Below, in pieces: positions 1-7,997 of a stretch of DNA of 64,000 nucleotides (position 1 is the stretch's first letter; each line of letters opens with the position of its first letter). The position numbers and the translations under genes were made by a program. Source of the DNA: Bacillota bacterium (lineage in GTDB: Bacteria > Bacillota > Clostridia > Christensenellales > UMGS416). The stretch is from the NCBI GenBank assembly GCA_023410875.1, contig JAEYPH010000014.1:6713-70712 (forward strand), written 5' to 3'. The notes under the pieces are model-generated. The model was not told where the DNA came from and made no database searches. It saw nothing but the letters and a program-made list of their open reading frames with translations.

Positions 1-585
1 GAAGGACCTGCCTACGAGGAATACTCCCAGCACGCCCAGGTGTACGCCGTGCTGACCGGGCTGGCTGCCGGGCGCAAGGGCTGCGACATCCTGACCCGCG
101 CGCTCGCGCGCCCGGGCATCGCGCTGTGCTCCTTCACGTGGCAGTTTTTCGTGTTCCGGGCGCTGGAGGCCTGCGGGGCATACGAGCTGACCGAGCGCCA
201 GTGGGAGATGTGGAAGGGCCTACCGGACAGGAACCTGACCACGATCCCCGAGGTGCCCGACGGCGTGCGCTCCCCCCGCAGCGATTGCCACGCCTGGGGC
301 GCGCTGCCGCTGTATGAGTTCCCGCGCAAGCTGCTGGGCGTGGAGCCCGGCGAACCGGGCTGGCACAGCATCCGCATCCGGCCCCGTCCGCTCTCGCTGC
401 CGGATTGCTCCGGCCAGGTCACAACGCCCAAGGGCATCGTGACGGTGGCGTGGCGCAACGGGCCGGAAGGCTTTGCGATGGAGGCGCAAGCGCCCCAGGG
501 CGTGAAGCTAACGGTGACGTTGCCGGACGGTACCGAGCGGCATTACCCGCAGGGCGGCGACGTAAGGGTAGGGACATCGGCTTAG
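1..585 (+). CDS. alpha-L-rhamnosidase-like glycoside hydrolase, C-terminal part
   Basis: The frame is open from the first base and ends in TAG at 583-585, so only the last 194 residues are visible and the start lies outside the window. The helical segments SFTWQFFVFRALEACG and RSDCHAWGALPLYEF, followed by a beta-rich tail (SIRIRPRP...), match the end of the (alpha/alpha)6 barrel and the C-terminal sandwich of GH78 alpha-L-rhamnosidases, which release terminal rhamnose from plant glycans. The catalytic acids would be upstream and cannot be checked. It sits 13 bases before a Gfo/Idh/MocA gene and probably shares its transcript. The family call is by motif recognition; another six-hairpin hydrolase family is possible. 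Confidence 0.72.
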   Translation, partial: EGPAYEEYSQHAQVYAVLTGLAAGRKGCDILTRALARPGIALCSFTWQFFVFRALEACGAYELTERQWEMWKGLPDRNLTTIPEVPDGVRSPRSDCHAWGALPLYEFPRKLLGVEPGEPGWHSIRIRPRPLSLPDCSGQVTTPKGIVTVAWRNGPEGFAMEAQAPQGVKLTVTLPDGTERHYPQGGDVRVGTSA

Positions 586-598
586 GAGGTTCATTCTC

Positions 599-1720
599 AT
601 GATAAAAGTTGGTCTGGCCGGCGGGCGCAGCCTGTCCACGCTGATGGGCTTTCGCGCCATTGAGGGCGTGGAGGTCGCCGCGGTGTGCGATCTGAACGCG
701 GACCTGCTGCAGCGCATCAGCCGGGAGCACGGCATCCCCCGCACCTACCGCGTGTTTGAGGACATGCTGGAAGCCGACATCGACGCCGTCGTCATCGCCA
801 CGCCCATGCAGTGCCACGTGCCCCAGGCCTTAAGCGCCTTGGAGGCCGGCAAGCATGTGCTCAGCGAAGTCACAGCGGCGGTCACCATGGACGAGCTGTG
901 GTGGCTCATCGAGGCCGTGGAGAAATCCGGCAAGGTATACATGCTGGCGGAGAACTACTGCTACAGCCCAGAGGTGCAGTTGGTCCGCAGCCTGGTGCAA
1001 AAGGGCATGTTCGGCGAAGTATACTACGGCGAGGGCGAATATCTGCACGACATCCGCGACCTGGCTGTGTACCCCGACGGCAAAACGTCCTGGCGGAGCC
1101 ACTGGCAGCTGGGCAAGCGCGGCGCCTTTTACCCGACCCACAGCATCGGCCCGGTCATGCAGTGGTTTCAGGGCGACAGGATCGCCTCGCTGTGCACGCT
1201 GGGCAGCGGCCGGCACATGAGCGCCACGCTGCGCCAGGAGGACACCACCGTTACGCTGTGCCAGCTGGAGAGCGGGAAACTGGCGCGCGTCCGTGTGGAC
1301 TGCCTGTCGCCGCGGCCCCACAACATGGCCTATTACCAACTGCAGGGCACCAAGGGGTGCTACGAGGCGCCCCGGGGGTTGGGCGACGATCACAAGGTAT
1401 ACCTGGAGGGCCACGGCTCCCACGGCGAGACCCGCTGGCGGCCGCTGAAGGATTTTGAGCATTACTTGCCCGAGCGCTTCCGGCTGGCGACCCAGGCGCA
1501 GCGCGAAGCCGGCCACGGCGGCGGGGATTTCTTCATCGTGCAGGATTTCGTGGATGCCGTCATGAAGGGTGTGCCGCCGGCCATCGATGTGTACCAGGCC
1601 GCCGAATGGACGGCGGTGGCACTGCTCAGCGAGCTTTCCATCACCAACGGCGGCCGTATGATGGACATGCCGCGTTTCCGGCGGAACATGCCCTTTGGCG
1701 AGCAGCGCGTCAAGCTATAA
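599..1720 (+). CDS. Gfo/Idh/MocA family protein, GH109-like
   Basis: 373 residues. The ATG is preceded by AGGAGG at 584-589, which overlaps the stop of the upstream hydrolase. The N-terminal Rossmann fold has a variant GLAGGRSL loop. The usual catalytic EKP motif of sugar dehydrogenases is replaced by SEVTAA, and YPTHSIGPVMQWF, GHGGGDF and DVYQAAEWTAV resemble signature segments of GH109 NAD-dependent glycosidases. Those enzymes cleave glycosides through transient oxidation at C3 by a tightly held NAD. So this may be a glycosidase rather than a dehydrogenase. The substrate is unknown; no signal peptide is seen, so it should act in the cytoplasm on imported oligosaccharides. The Gfo/Idh/MocA fold is secure; the GH109-like role is inference. 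Confidence 0.85.
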   Translation: MIKVGLAGGRSLSTLMGFRAIEGVEVAAVCDLNADLLQRISREHGIPRTYRVFEDMLEADIDAVVIATPMQCHVPQALSALEAGKHVLSEVTAAVTMDELWWLIEAVEKSGKVYMLAENYCYSPEVQLVRSLVQKGMFGEVYYGEGEYLHDIRDLAVYPDGKTSWRSHWQLGKRGAFYPTHSIGPVMQWFQGDRIASLCTLGSGRHMSATLRQEDTTVTLCQLESGKLARVRVDCLSPRPHNMAYYQLQGTKGCYEAPRGLGDDHKVYLEGHGSHGETRWRPLKDFEHYLPERFRLATQAQREAGHGGGDFFIVQDFVDAVMKGVPPAIDVYQAAEWTAVALLSELSITNGGRMMDMPRFRRNMPFGEQRVKL

Positions 1721-1739
1721 GAACGCGGGGGAGGAACCC

Positions 1740-2372
1740 ATGGACTACGTAAATCAGCAAGGCCAGCAACTGATGATGGTGCGCCGCGCCGCGCCCACCC
1801 CGGAGGTCAGCATGCCCGAGGGCTGGTCGCTGCGCAGCATGGGCGAGGGCGAAGGCGCCGCGTGGGCGCGCATCTGCGTGGCCGCGGGCTTCTTTGATGA
1901 CGGGATGAGCGCCGAACAGCGCTGGGAGAGCGCGATGGGCAATGACGCCGGCGTGCGCACGGAGAACGTGTTTTTTGCCTGCGACCCGACTGGCGAACCG
2001 GTAGCCACTGCCACGGCCCGGCTGATCCCCGAGATGGAGCGCGGAAAATATCCGCCCACGGCCAATGCCCTGGGCTATCTGCACTATGTCGGAGCGACGC
2101 CGGTGTGCAGGGGCAAGGGGGCGGGTTCCGCCGTGACAGCCGCCGTGCTGGCGCGCTTGAGTGAACTGGGGTTGGAGGACTGCGTACTCACGACCGACGA
2201 CCACCGGCTGCCCGCGATCCATATCTATTTGAAGATGGGCTGGATTCCCGTGCTGTACGCGCCGGACATGCGGGCGCGCTGGGAGCACATATTGAGCCAG
2301 CTCGCGGCCTGGGACACGGTGGAGGCCATGGACGAAAAAGGGAATGTGGTTCAGCCGGCGCTTCGCGGATAG
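1740..2372 (+). CDS. GNAT family N-acetyltransferase
   Basis: 210 residues. ATG 1740 is chosen over an in-frame upstream start because GGGGGAGGA lies 5-14 bases before it. The C-terminal half has the GNAT acetyl-CoA segment: YLHYVGATPVCRGKGAG (the R/QxxGxG/A loop), followed by LTTDDHRLPAIHIYLKMGW, which matches the family's closing beta-alpha elements. The N-terminal half (about residues 20-100) is less conserved. It is the third gene of the rhamnosidase-Gfo/Idh run, 19 bases after its neighbour. The acceptor substrate cannot be told from sequence. Confidence 0.82.
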   Translation: MDYVNQQGQQLMMVRRAAPTPEVSMPEGWSLRSMGEGEGAAWARICVAAGFFDDGMSAEQRWESAMGNDAGVRTENVFFACDPTGEPVATATARLIPEMERGKYPPTANALGYLHYVGATPVCRGKGAGSAVTAAVLARLSELGLEDCVLTTDDHRLPAIHIYLKMGWIPVLYAPDMRARWEHILSQLAAWDTVEAMDEKGNVVQPALRG

Positions 2373-2387
2373 AGCGTTTGCGTTAAT

Positions 2388-3041
2388 TCACCATAACCCG
2401 TAAAGGGGGCCGGTGAAAAAGAACGTGATGATGCCGATGGAATTCATGAAACCATGGGCGAGAATGGACGCCCACAGGGTTTTATACCGATACCGGAGAA
2501 CGCTGAAAAAGATCGCGTCGGTCACGGTCACCACGACGCCGACGATGCCCTGTTCCGTATGCGCTAGGCCAAACAACGCGGATGAAATTGTTACCGCGGC
2601 ATATACACCGATCCGTTCATTCCGGAACAGGCTCCTAAGCCGTGCCTGAAGGAACCCCCTGTACGCAACTTCCTCCCCCAAGGCGGCCAGCGTCCAACCG
2701 ATGGCCAGAAACAACAGCAGTTGGCCAACATTGCCCTTTAGGTTTTCGTACGCGCTTAAGTTCCGCACGGTTCCCGCGATGTGATTCAATACCGGCAAAA
2801 TGATCCCGAAATTGATCAGCGTCCAGATAACGGCGAGCGCGAGAACTTCCAGGACCATCCTGCCGCTCTTGCCGGTTTTGTGGAGCCCCAATACCGCAAA
2901 CGGCTCTCTTTTCAAAAAAAATGAGATGATCGCGATACCCACGATCACGATGGTGGGCAGAAACAAATCGAAATACAGGACCACTGCGGCGGCAACCAGT
3001 TCCATAAGGATGATTGCTTTTTTCATAAAATCCTTGCTCAT
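2388..3041 (-). CDS. CPBP family intramembrane metalloprotease
   Basis: 217 residues with about six hydrophobic segments. The CPBP (Abi/CAAX-like) motifs are visible: EEVAYRGFLQARL holds the EExxxR glutamates and arginine, LAHTEQG supplies a metal-binding histidine and LAHGFMNS the second histidine motif. Such proteins are membrane proteases or prenyl-protein-like peptidases, some linked to bacteriocin self-immunity. The start at 3041 is preferred because the longer frame above it is read through a degenerate methyltransferase fragment. It converges on the GNAT gene with a 15-base gap. Nothing nearby suggests a bacteriocin, so the substrate is unknown. Confidence 0.85.
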   Translation of the reverse strand: MSKDFMKKAIILMELVAAAVVLYFDLFLPTIVIVGIAIISFFLKREPFAVLGLHKTGKSGRMVLEVLALAVIWTLINFGIILPVLNHIAGTVRNLSAYENLKGNVGQLLLFLAIGWTLAALGEEVAYRGFLQARLRSLFRNERIGVYAAVTISSALFGLAHTEQGIVGVVVTVTDAIFFSVLRYRYKTLWASILAHGFMNSIGIITFFFTGPLYGLW

Positions 3042-3069
3042 TGTTCTCCCATCCCAGGCACGAGTTGGT

Positions 3070-3146
3070 ATCTCCCGTGGGTCCTGGCCGTTTCGATCAT
3101 CGCGAACAGGTTTTCGTCCGGTGTGGCCCTGCCTCACTGGTCACCG
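3070..3146 (-). pseudogene. remnant of a URO-D/MtaA-like methyltransferase 3' end
   Basis: Read on the minus strand, this stretch gives GDQ*GRATPDENLFAMIETARTHGRY. It aligns without gaps to the C-terminus of the intact methyltransferase ending at 4332 (GDQCGRDTPDENLYAMIETARTYGKY). At DNA level the two stretches agree at roughly 64 of 76 positions by eye, and the conserved cysteine codon has become TGA. The rest of the gene is absent: the 3' end of the AlkZ-like gene abuts it. It is therefore a decayed paralogue tail, not an expressed gene. Confidence 0.75.
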
Positions 3147-3151
3147 CGGCT

Positions 3152-4225
3152 TTATTCGGCGCTTTCCTTGTGCGCCCAAAACCGCGCATAACACAGCCGG
3201 GCACTTTCGATGGTCCGGCTGTTTTGCGCTCCGAACTCCTGGCTGAACAGACGAACCTGCGGCAGGCCGCCGCCCTGCGGCGTCTGCCACGTACCCGCAA
3301 TCGTGCCGTTCACGAACAGCCAATGGCTATAGTCCGATTCTTTGGCCATCTCCTCGGGGAAGGCCGTGAACCCCTGGCGGTCCTGATAGCTCATGATGTA
3401 TTCGTCGTAGTCCGGCATTAAAAACGCGAAGTCTGCACCCGATGCCGACAGGTTCGGAAGCATGATGCCTTCCGGTACCACATATTCCGTTTCGTTGTTC
3501 TTCTCCACATGGAAATCCCCGCCCAGCGTTTGCGCGCCGAGGCGGGCTTCCTTTGCTGTAAGGCCGCTCCAATACGCGAAATCCTTGACTGTGGCCGGCG
3601 CGCGGCTGGCGAAGAACTTGCGCGCCAGCATGGCCAGCATTTCCTCGCGCTCATAGTCCGGGCATGGGGGCGCGGCAGCGTCCATGAGCTGGTAGGTGAA
3701 CTGTTTTCCCCGCCGGGGGCCGCTGCAAATGAGCCCTTCGAGCTCGGCGTACATCATGATATACGATAGCCGGAAGCCCTGCGCCGCTATGCCGGCCGCT
3801 CCCAGCCGCCGCTGCAACTCCTCCCGCGTGTGCGCCCCGTCTTGCAGCGCGTTTTCCAGCACGCCGCAGCTCATGCGCAGCGTGTTCGCGTCCAGCCCGG
3901 TCTTTCTGTACATGTAGGCGTTTTTGGCGTGCACCCTGGGAGCCGAGAGCTTCACCATCCAGCGGATGTCTTTGGGGTGCACGAAATGCCATGTGGGGCG
4001 CAAGACGTGGGTGCGCAGTATTTCGCCGCGCTGGAACGCCTGCTCCACCTGGGAGTCGGTGCTCCGCGGCAGGCGAAGGCCCACGGCCCATTTGGCCATG
4101 GCGTATTCCTGCGCCTGCATGGCTCTCATGCAGGCGACCACCTGGGCCGGGTTTGTGATGCCCTCGTGCCTCCCCAGCAGCAGCTGGCTATACAGGCGGG
4201 CGGCCAATAATTCCTCTGTTTTCAC
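3152..4225 (-). CDS. winged-helix DNA-binding protein, AlkZ-like DNA glycosylase family
   Basis: 357 residues from a GTG start at 4223-4225. The longer frame upstream (MPSGASQ...) has no family resemblance. The N-terminal segment MRAMQAQEYAMAKWAVGLR carries the QxQ motif (QAQ) known in AlkZ glycosylases, which remove crosslinked or alkylated bases. The rest is the HTH_42 winged-helix fold, with CPDYEREEMLAMLARKFF and an acidic-aromatic C-terminal region (FLMPDYDEYIMSY). It lies between an intact methyltransferase gene and the remnant of another, so it looks inserted or left behind by rearrangement. The repair role is inferred from family membership; many members are uncharacterised. Confidence 0.78.
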   Translation of the reverse strand: MKTEELLAARLYSQLLLGRHEGITNPAQVVACMRAMQAQEYAMAKWAVGLRLPRSTDSQVEQAFQRGEILRTHVLRPTWHFVHPKDIRWMVKLSAPRVHAKNAYMYRKTGLDANTLRMSCGVLENALQDGAHTREELQRRLGAAGIAAQGFRLSYIMMYAELEGLICSGPRRGKQFTYQLMDAAAPPCPDYEREEMLAMLARKFFASRAPATVKDFAYWSGLTAKEARLGAQTLGGDFHVEKNNETEYVVPEGIMLPNLSASGADFAFLMPDYDEYIMSYQDRQGFTAFPEEMAKESDYSHWLFVNGTIAGTWQTPQGGGLPQVRLFSQEFGAQNSRTIESARLCYARFWAHKESAE

Positions 4226-4331
4226 ACAATCACCCGTGGACTCACCGGGATGTGATGGCTGCGAGGCGCCGGAAGGCAAGAGCCATCCCCCAAGGAGAAG
4301 ACGAGCCTTGGCTTGCCGTCCCTTTGCCCCG

Positions 4332-5474
4332 TTAATATTTCCCGTAGGTCCTGGCGGTCTCGATCATGGCGTACAGGTTCTCATCCGGCGTGTCCCTGCC
4401 GCACTGGTCACCGGTGGACAGTATGAACCGTCCGCCGGCTGCGGCATCGTCGATGGCGCGCTTGCTGGCGTCGATGACGTCCTGCACCGTGCCGCGCAGC
4501 ATCACGTCGGTCGTGTGCAGGTTGCCCTTGAGAATCAGCCTGTCGCCATACAGCCGCTTGAGGCTGGCCAGATCGCTGTCGCCCATGGGCGGGATCTCCA
4601 GCGGATCGATGATCGTAAGCTCGGTCTCCTGGGCGCATATCCTGACCAACTCCGTCTCCGGCCCGCAGGAATGGATGTGGGTGGGGATGCCGTATTCCCT
4701 GGCCTTGCGCGTGACGGCCTGCACGATGGGCAGGCACAGTTCGCGGAAGATGGCCGGGCTCTGGAACACCAATGTGCCCGAGCCGCCGGTGCAGATGAAG
4801 TCGGGCTTTGTCTCCTGGGCCATCAGCACGTCCATGCGCTTGAGATAGTATTCTATCAACTGATCCCGTTTTTCCTGATACTTTCCGGGGTTGTCATAAT
4901 AGTCGTAGATCTCTTCCATGTTGTGCAGCAGGATGCTGGTGCCGCAGAACACGCCGAACAGCCCGTGGTCGCCCAGCATGCCCTTGGCAAGCTTTAAGAG
5001 CTCGCCGCCCTGGGGCCACTGCCTGCGGCCCTCCACTTTTTCCCAATGGCCCGGGGTCCTGGGCAGGCCCAGCGTCTGCGGCCGCAAACCGCCGGTGGGC
5101 GGGTCGGCCCGGTAATATACCGTCACCCTGTCCTCCCACTCGGTCACGTTGCCGGCTCGGCGCATCCTCTGGGTGTAGATGCGCTCGTCGGTGCGCCCGA
5201 CGATCATCTCCTCCCACTCGTGGTCGATCTCACCCAGCTCCTCGAACTGGATCGGAACGTATCCATCCATCAGCGAATCAAAGCCAAAGCGCTTCACGCA
5301 ATCGATATAGGCCGCCCAGATGGGGTGCTCCTGATACAGATAGAGGTCCCAGAAGGGCTTGCCGCTCAGACGCGCCGGTATCATGTTGGATGTGTCCGGC
5401 GCCACCGGCACGCAGTCCGGAATTTCCCCGCGGATCACCGTCAGCAGTCGCTCTCTTGATGTCATCCCATTCAC
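4332..5474 (-). CDS. URO-D/MtaA-like corrinoid methyltransferase family protein
   Basis: 380 residues. AGGAAG lies 10 bases before ATG 5474; ATG 5465 is an alternative. It has the uroporphyrinogen decarboxylase-like TIM barrel. It also shows THIHSCGPETEL (the HxC zinc ligands) and a later cysteine in STGDQCGRDTPDENL, the HxC...C pattern of methylcobamide methyltransferases such as MtaA and CmuA. A methyl transfer role is thus more likely than heme synthesis. No corrinoid protein or reductive activator is nearby. It follows the FAD-oxidoreductase operon, but a terminator hairpin at 5505-5539 separates them, so expression may be partly uncoupled. Confidence 0.8.
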   Translation of the reverse strand: MNGMTSRERLLTVIRGEIPDCVPVAPDTSNMIPARLSGKPFWDLYLYQEHPIWAAYIDCVKRFGFDSLMDGYVPIQFEELGEIDHEWEEMIVGRTDERIYTQRMRRAGNVTEWEDRVTVYYRADPPTGGLRPQTLGLPRTPGHWEKVEGRRQWPQGGELLKLAKGMLGDHGLFGVFCGTSILLHNMEEIYDYYDNPGKYQEKRDQLIEYYLKRMDVLMAQETKPDFICTGGSGTLVFQSPAIFRELCLPIVQAVTRKAREYGIPTHIHSCGPETELVRICAQETELTIIDPLEIPPMGDSDLASLKRLYGDRLILKGNLHTTDVMLRGTVQDVIDASKRAIDDAAAGGRFILSTGDQCGRDTPDENLYAMIETARTYGKY

Positions 5475-5504
5475 CGTTCGCTTCCTCTGTCGTATTGTGT
5501 CGGC

Positions 5505-5539
5505 AAAAAACAGTCTGAGGCCCGCTTCAGGCCCCAGAC
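5505..5539 (-). terminator. rho-independent terminator after the hydroxyacid dehydrogenase gene
   Basis: On the minus strand GTCTGGGGCC and GGCCTCAGAC form a stem with one mismatch around a short loop, and TGTTTTTT follows. It lies 54 bases after the dehydrogenase stop and 31 bases before the methyltransferase ATG, so it should reduce read-through into that gene. Confidence 0.7.
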
Positions 5540-5592
5540 AATAGGTGTTTTACTATTTTCTCTATGCGTGGCGGAATCCCTGCCGCCTTAAG

Positions 5593-6552
5593 TTACCGAT
5601 TGACGACGTTCACCGGCGTGCCGTTTATAAACTGCCGCAGATTGTCCACGGCAATGTCCATAAGCCGGGTGCGGGCCTCCTTGGGAGCCCAGGCGATGTG
5701 CGGCGTGATGATGCAGTTTTTGGCCCGCAGCAGCGGGTTGTCGCCGCGGATGGGCTCGCTGGACACCACGTCCACCGCCGCCGCGGCGAGCTTGCCGCAG
5801 TTGAGCGCATCGGCCAGAGCCTGCTCCTCGACCAGCGGCCCCCGGGAGGTGTTGATCAGGATCACGCCGTCCTTCATGCGGGCGATGGTCTGCTGGTTGA
5901 TGATGCCCTGGGTCTCCGCCGACAGCGGGCAGTGCAGAGATATCACGTCGGACTGCGCCAGCAGCTCGTCCAGCCCCGCATAGCGCATGGTCTCGCATTC
6001 CAGGGCCGGGTTCGGGTGTCTGCTGTGGGCCAGCACCCGCATGCCCAGCGCCTGGGCGATGCTGCCGGCGGCCTGGCCGATGCGGCCGTAGCCTATGATG
6101 CCCATGGTCTTGCCTGCCAGCTCGATCAGCGGGTACTTCCAGTAGCAGAAGTCCACGCTGTTCTCCCACTCGCCGGCGTGCACGGACTCGGAATGAGCGC
6201 CGATGTGATGGCAAACCTCCAGCAGCAGGCCGATGGCAAACTGCGCCACCGCCGCGGTGCTGTAGGCGGGAATGTTGGTGACCGCGATGCCGCGCCGGCG
6301 GGCATGGTCCACGTCCACGATGTTGTAGCCGGTGGCCAGCACGCCGATGTAACGGATGCCGGGGCACGCGTCCAGCGTTGCGGCGTCCAGCGGGGTTTTG
6401 TTGGTGATGACGGCCTGGGCGTCGCCGATGCGCGCTGCGATGAGCTGCGCCGGCGTGCGCTCGTAGACCGTCAGGGCCCCCAGGGACTCGAAGCCTTGCC
6501 AACTCAAGTCCCCGGGGTTTTCCGTGTAGCCGTCCAGTACGACGATTTTCAT
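5593..6552 (-). CDS. D-2-hydroxyacid dehydrogenase (NAD-binding)
   Basis: 319 residues. The NAD-binding loop is GYGRIG near residue 155. The catalytic triad of the family is present: Arg in INTSRGPLVEE, Glu in SSEPIRGDNP and His in ITPHIAWAPKEAR. The overall sequence resembles glycerate dehydrogenase/hydroxypyruvate reductase enzymes, which interconvert a 2-oxoacid and a D-2-hydroxyacid. It is the last gene before the terminator of the permease/FAD operon, 34 bases after the third FAD enzyme. It probably reduces or oxidises an acid formed in that pathway. The exact substrate is not visible. Confidence 0.9.
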   Translation of the reverse strand: MKIVVLDGYTENPGDLSWQGFESLGALTVYERTPAQLIAARIGDAQAVITNKTPLDAATLDACPGIRYIGVLATGYNIVDVDHARRRGIAVTNIPAYSTAAVAQFAIGLLLEVCHHIGAHSESVHAGEWENSVDFCYWKYPLIELAGKTMGIIGYGRIGQAAGSIAQALGMRVLAHSRHPNPALECETMRYAGLDELLAQSDVISLHCPLSAETQGIINQQTIARMKDGVILINTSRGPLVEEQALADALNCGKLAAAAVDVVSSEPIRGDNPLLRAKNCIITPHIAWAPKEARTRLMDIAVDNLRQFINGTPVNVVNR

Positions 6553-6586
6553 TGCGTGTCTCCTGACGGAATTGTTATGGGCGGAT

Positions 6587-7963
6587 TTACGCCCGGGTCA
6601 TCTTCTTGCTGAGCGCCGGCTGGGGCAGGTTGGCGCCCTGGCTGCGCAGCGTGAGCACCAGCTGTTCGGTGTCCAAGTCGCAGGCAGGCTGCCCGGTGGC
6701 GATGGCCTGCGCGGCGGCGGCGCCGGCGGCCTGGCCCATCATGGCTGCGGCCGGCTGCACACGGATGGAGCCGTGCACCTTCACGTCGCTGGAGTTGCAT
6801 CGGCCGGCCACCCACAGGTTGTTGTAGCCCTTAGGCACGAGGATGCTGTAGGGAATGCCGAAGCTTTCGCCCACTCCCAGGCGGCCGGACTTGCCGATCT
6901 CCTCGTTGAGCCGCTCATATTCCTCGTCGGACGCATCGTGGACATGGATGTCCACGAACTTGTTGAACACGCCGATCTGATCCGGGAACCATCGCCGGGC
7001 CAAATAGTCGGAGAAGTTCAGCTGGTATTCGCCAACGATCCTGCGGGATTCGCGCACGCCCAGCAGGCTGGCCGTCGTCACGTGCTCGATGTTCTGGCAG
7101 CCGTCCAGGTAGCGCTTGTAGAAGGTAGTATACTCCTGCGCCTTCTTTCTGCCAAGGATCATGCCGCGGGTCAGGTCCGCCACGCGCAGCGCGTCGGCGT
7201 GGAAGATGTGGCCGCCGTTCAGATACCCCAGCGTCCGCCCCACCTGGGACATGCCGGGCAGGTGGCGGTCCTTATCCATGAAGATGCCGTCCTCGATGGC
7301 CTTGAGCAGCAGCGGGTGCTCCTGGGAGCGGTCCACGACGGTCCAGTCGATGCCGCTGAACAGCGACGTCAGCGTCGGGGGCATCGCCTCGGGCTGGCCG
7401 TCGCGGCCGGCCTCCAGCACCGGCGCGCCGCACAGCTTGGCCAGCACCGCGTCGCCGGTGGCGTCTATGAACGTCTTGGCCGGGATGTACTCATAGCCCT
7501 CGATGCTGTTCACGACGACACCGTGCACATGATTGCGCCCGGCGTCGGCGTCTATGAGCGTCGTGAAGAAGCGGATCTCCACGCCGGCGTCCAGCGCCAG
7601 CCGGTCCAGCAGCGCCTTCAGAGCTTCCACGCGGAAGGGCGTCCAGCAGTGGTAGCGTTTCAGGTAGAAGTCCGCGGTCACCTGGGGACCCAGGCCGCCC
7701 TCGCGGTGCAGCGTCTCCACGATCTCTCGCATGATGCCGCCCACCAGCATCGTTTCGCCGTTGGCCATGGGGTCAAAGGCGGTCACGAGGCCGGATGTGG
7801 CCATGCCGCCCAGGCAGCCGGTCTTCTCGATCAGCAGCACCTTGGCGCCCAGGCGTCCGGCGGCGATGGCCGCCGCCACGCCGCCGGGGCCGCCGCCGGC
7901 CACCACCAGGTCGTAGGTTTGGGAGCAGACGGGGATTTCCCTGTTCAATAGATAGGTACCCAT
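6587..7963 (-). CDS. FAD-dependent oxidoreductase (FAD_oxidored family), third of three
   Basis: 458 residues. Three ATGs in a row occur at 7969, 7966 and 7963; the third is best spaced from AAGGA. The N-terminal dinucleotide fold is VVAGGGPGGVAAAIAAGRLG, then KTGCLGGMATSGLV, typical of the PF12831-type family. The shared segments LGVRESRRIVGEYQL, DIHVHD, GIPYSILVPKG and AGRCNSS...GSIRVQPA are all present, so it appears intact. It has no signal peptide. Oxidation of a sugar-derived hydroxyl is likely. It is a paralogue of the two genes upstream and of the one at 53.8 kb. Confidence 0.88.
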   Translation of the reverse strand: MGTYLLNREIPVCSQTYDLVVAGGGPGGVAAAIAAGRLGAKVLLIEKTGCLGGMATSGLVTAFDPMANGETMLVGGIMREIVETLHREGGLGPQVTADFYLKRYHCWTPFRVEALKALLDRLALDAGVEIRFFTTLIDADAGRNHVHGVVVNSIEGYEYIPAKTFIDATGDAVLAKLCGAPVLEAGRDGQPEAMPPTLTSLFSGIDWTVVDRSQEHPLLLKAIEDGIFMDKDRHLPGMSQVGRTLGYLNGGHIFHADALRVADLTRGMILGRKKAQEYTTFYKRYLDGCQNIEHVTTASLLGVRESRRIVGEYQLNFSDYLARRWFPDQIGVFNKFVDIHVHDASDEEYERLNEEIGKSGRLGVGESFGIPYSILVPKGYNNLWVAGRCNSSDVKVHGSIRVQPAAAMMGQAAGAAAAQAIATGQPACDLDTEQLVLTLRSQGANLPQPALSKKMTRA

Positions 7964-7997
7964 CATCATTTCCTTTCCGGTTACAGATCGGAGCGCC

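Noticed and set aside
3070..3146. UGA at the conserved Cys position as possible selenocysteine
   Set aside because: Only a 25-codon tail remains and no upstream part of the gene exists, so it is a decayed fragment rather than a selenoprotein.
4332..5474. Heme biosynthesis HemE
   Set aside because: The HxC...C zinc motif and the catabolic context point to the methyltransferase branch. No other heme genes are near.
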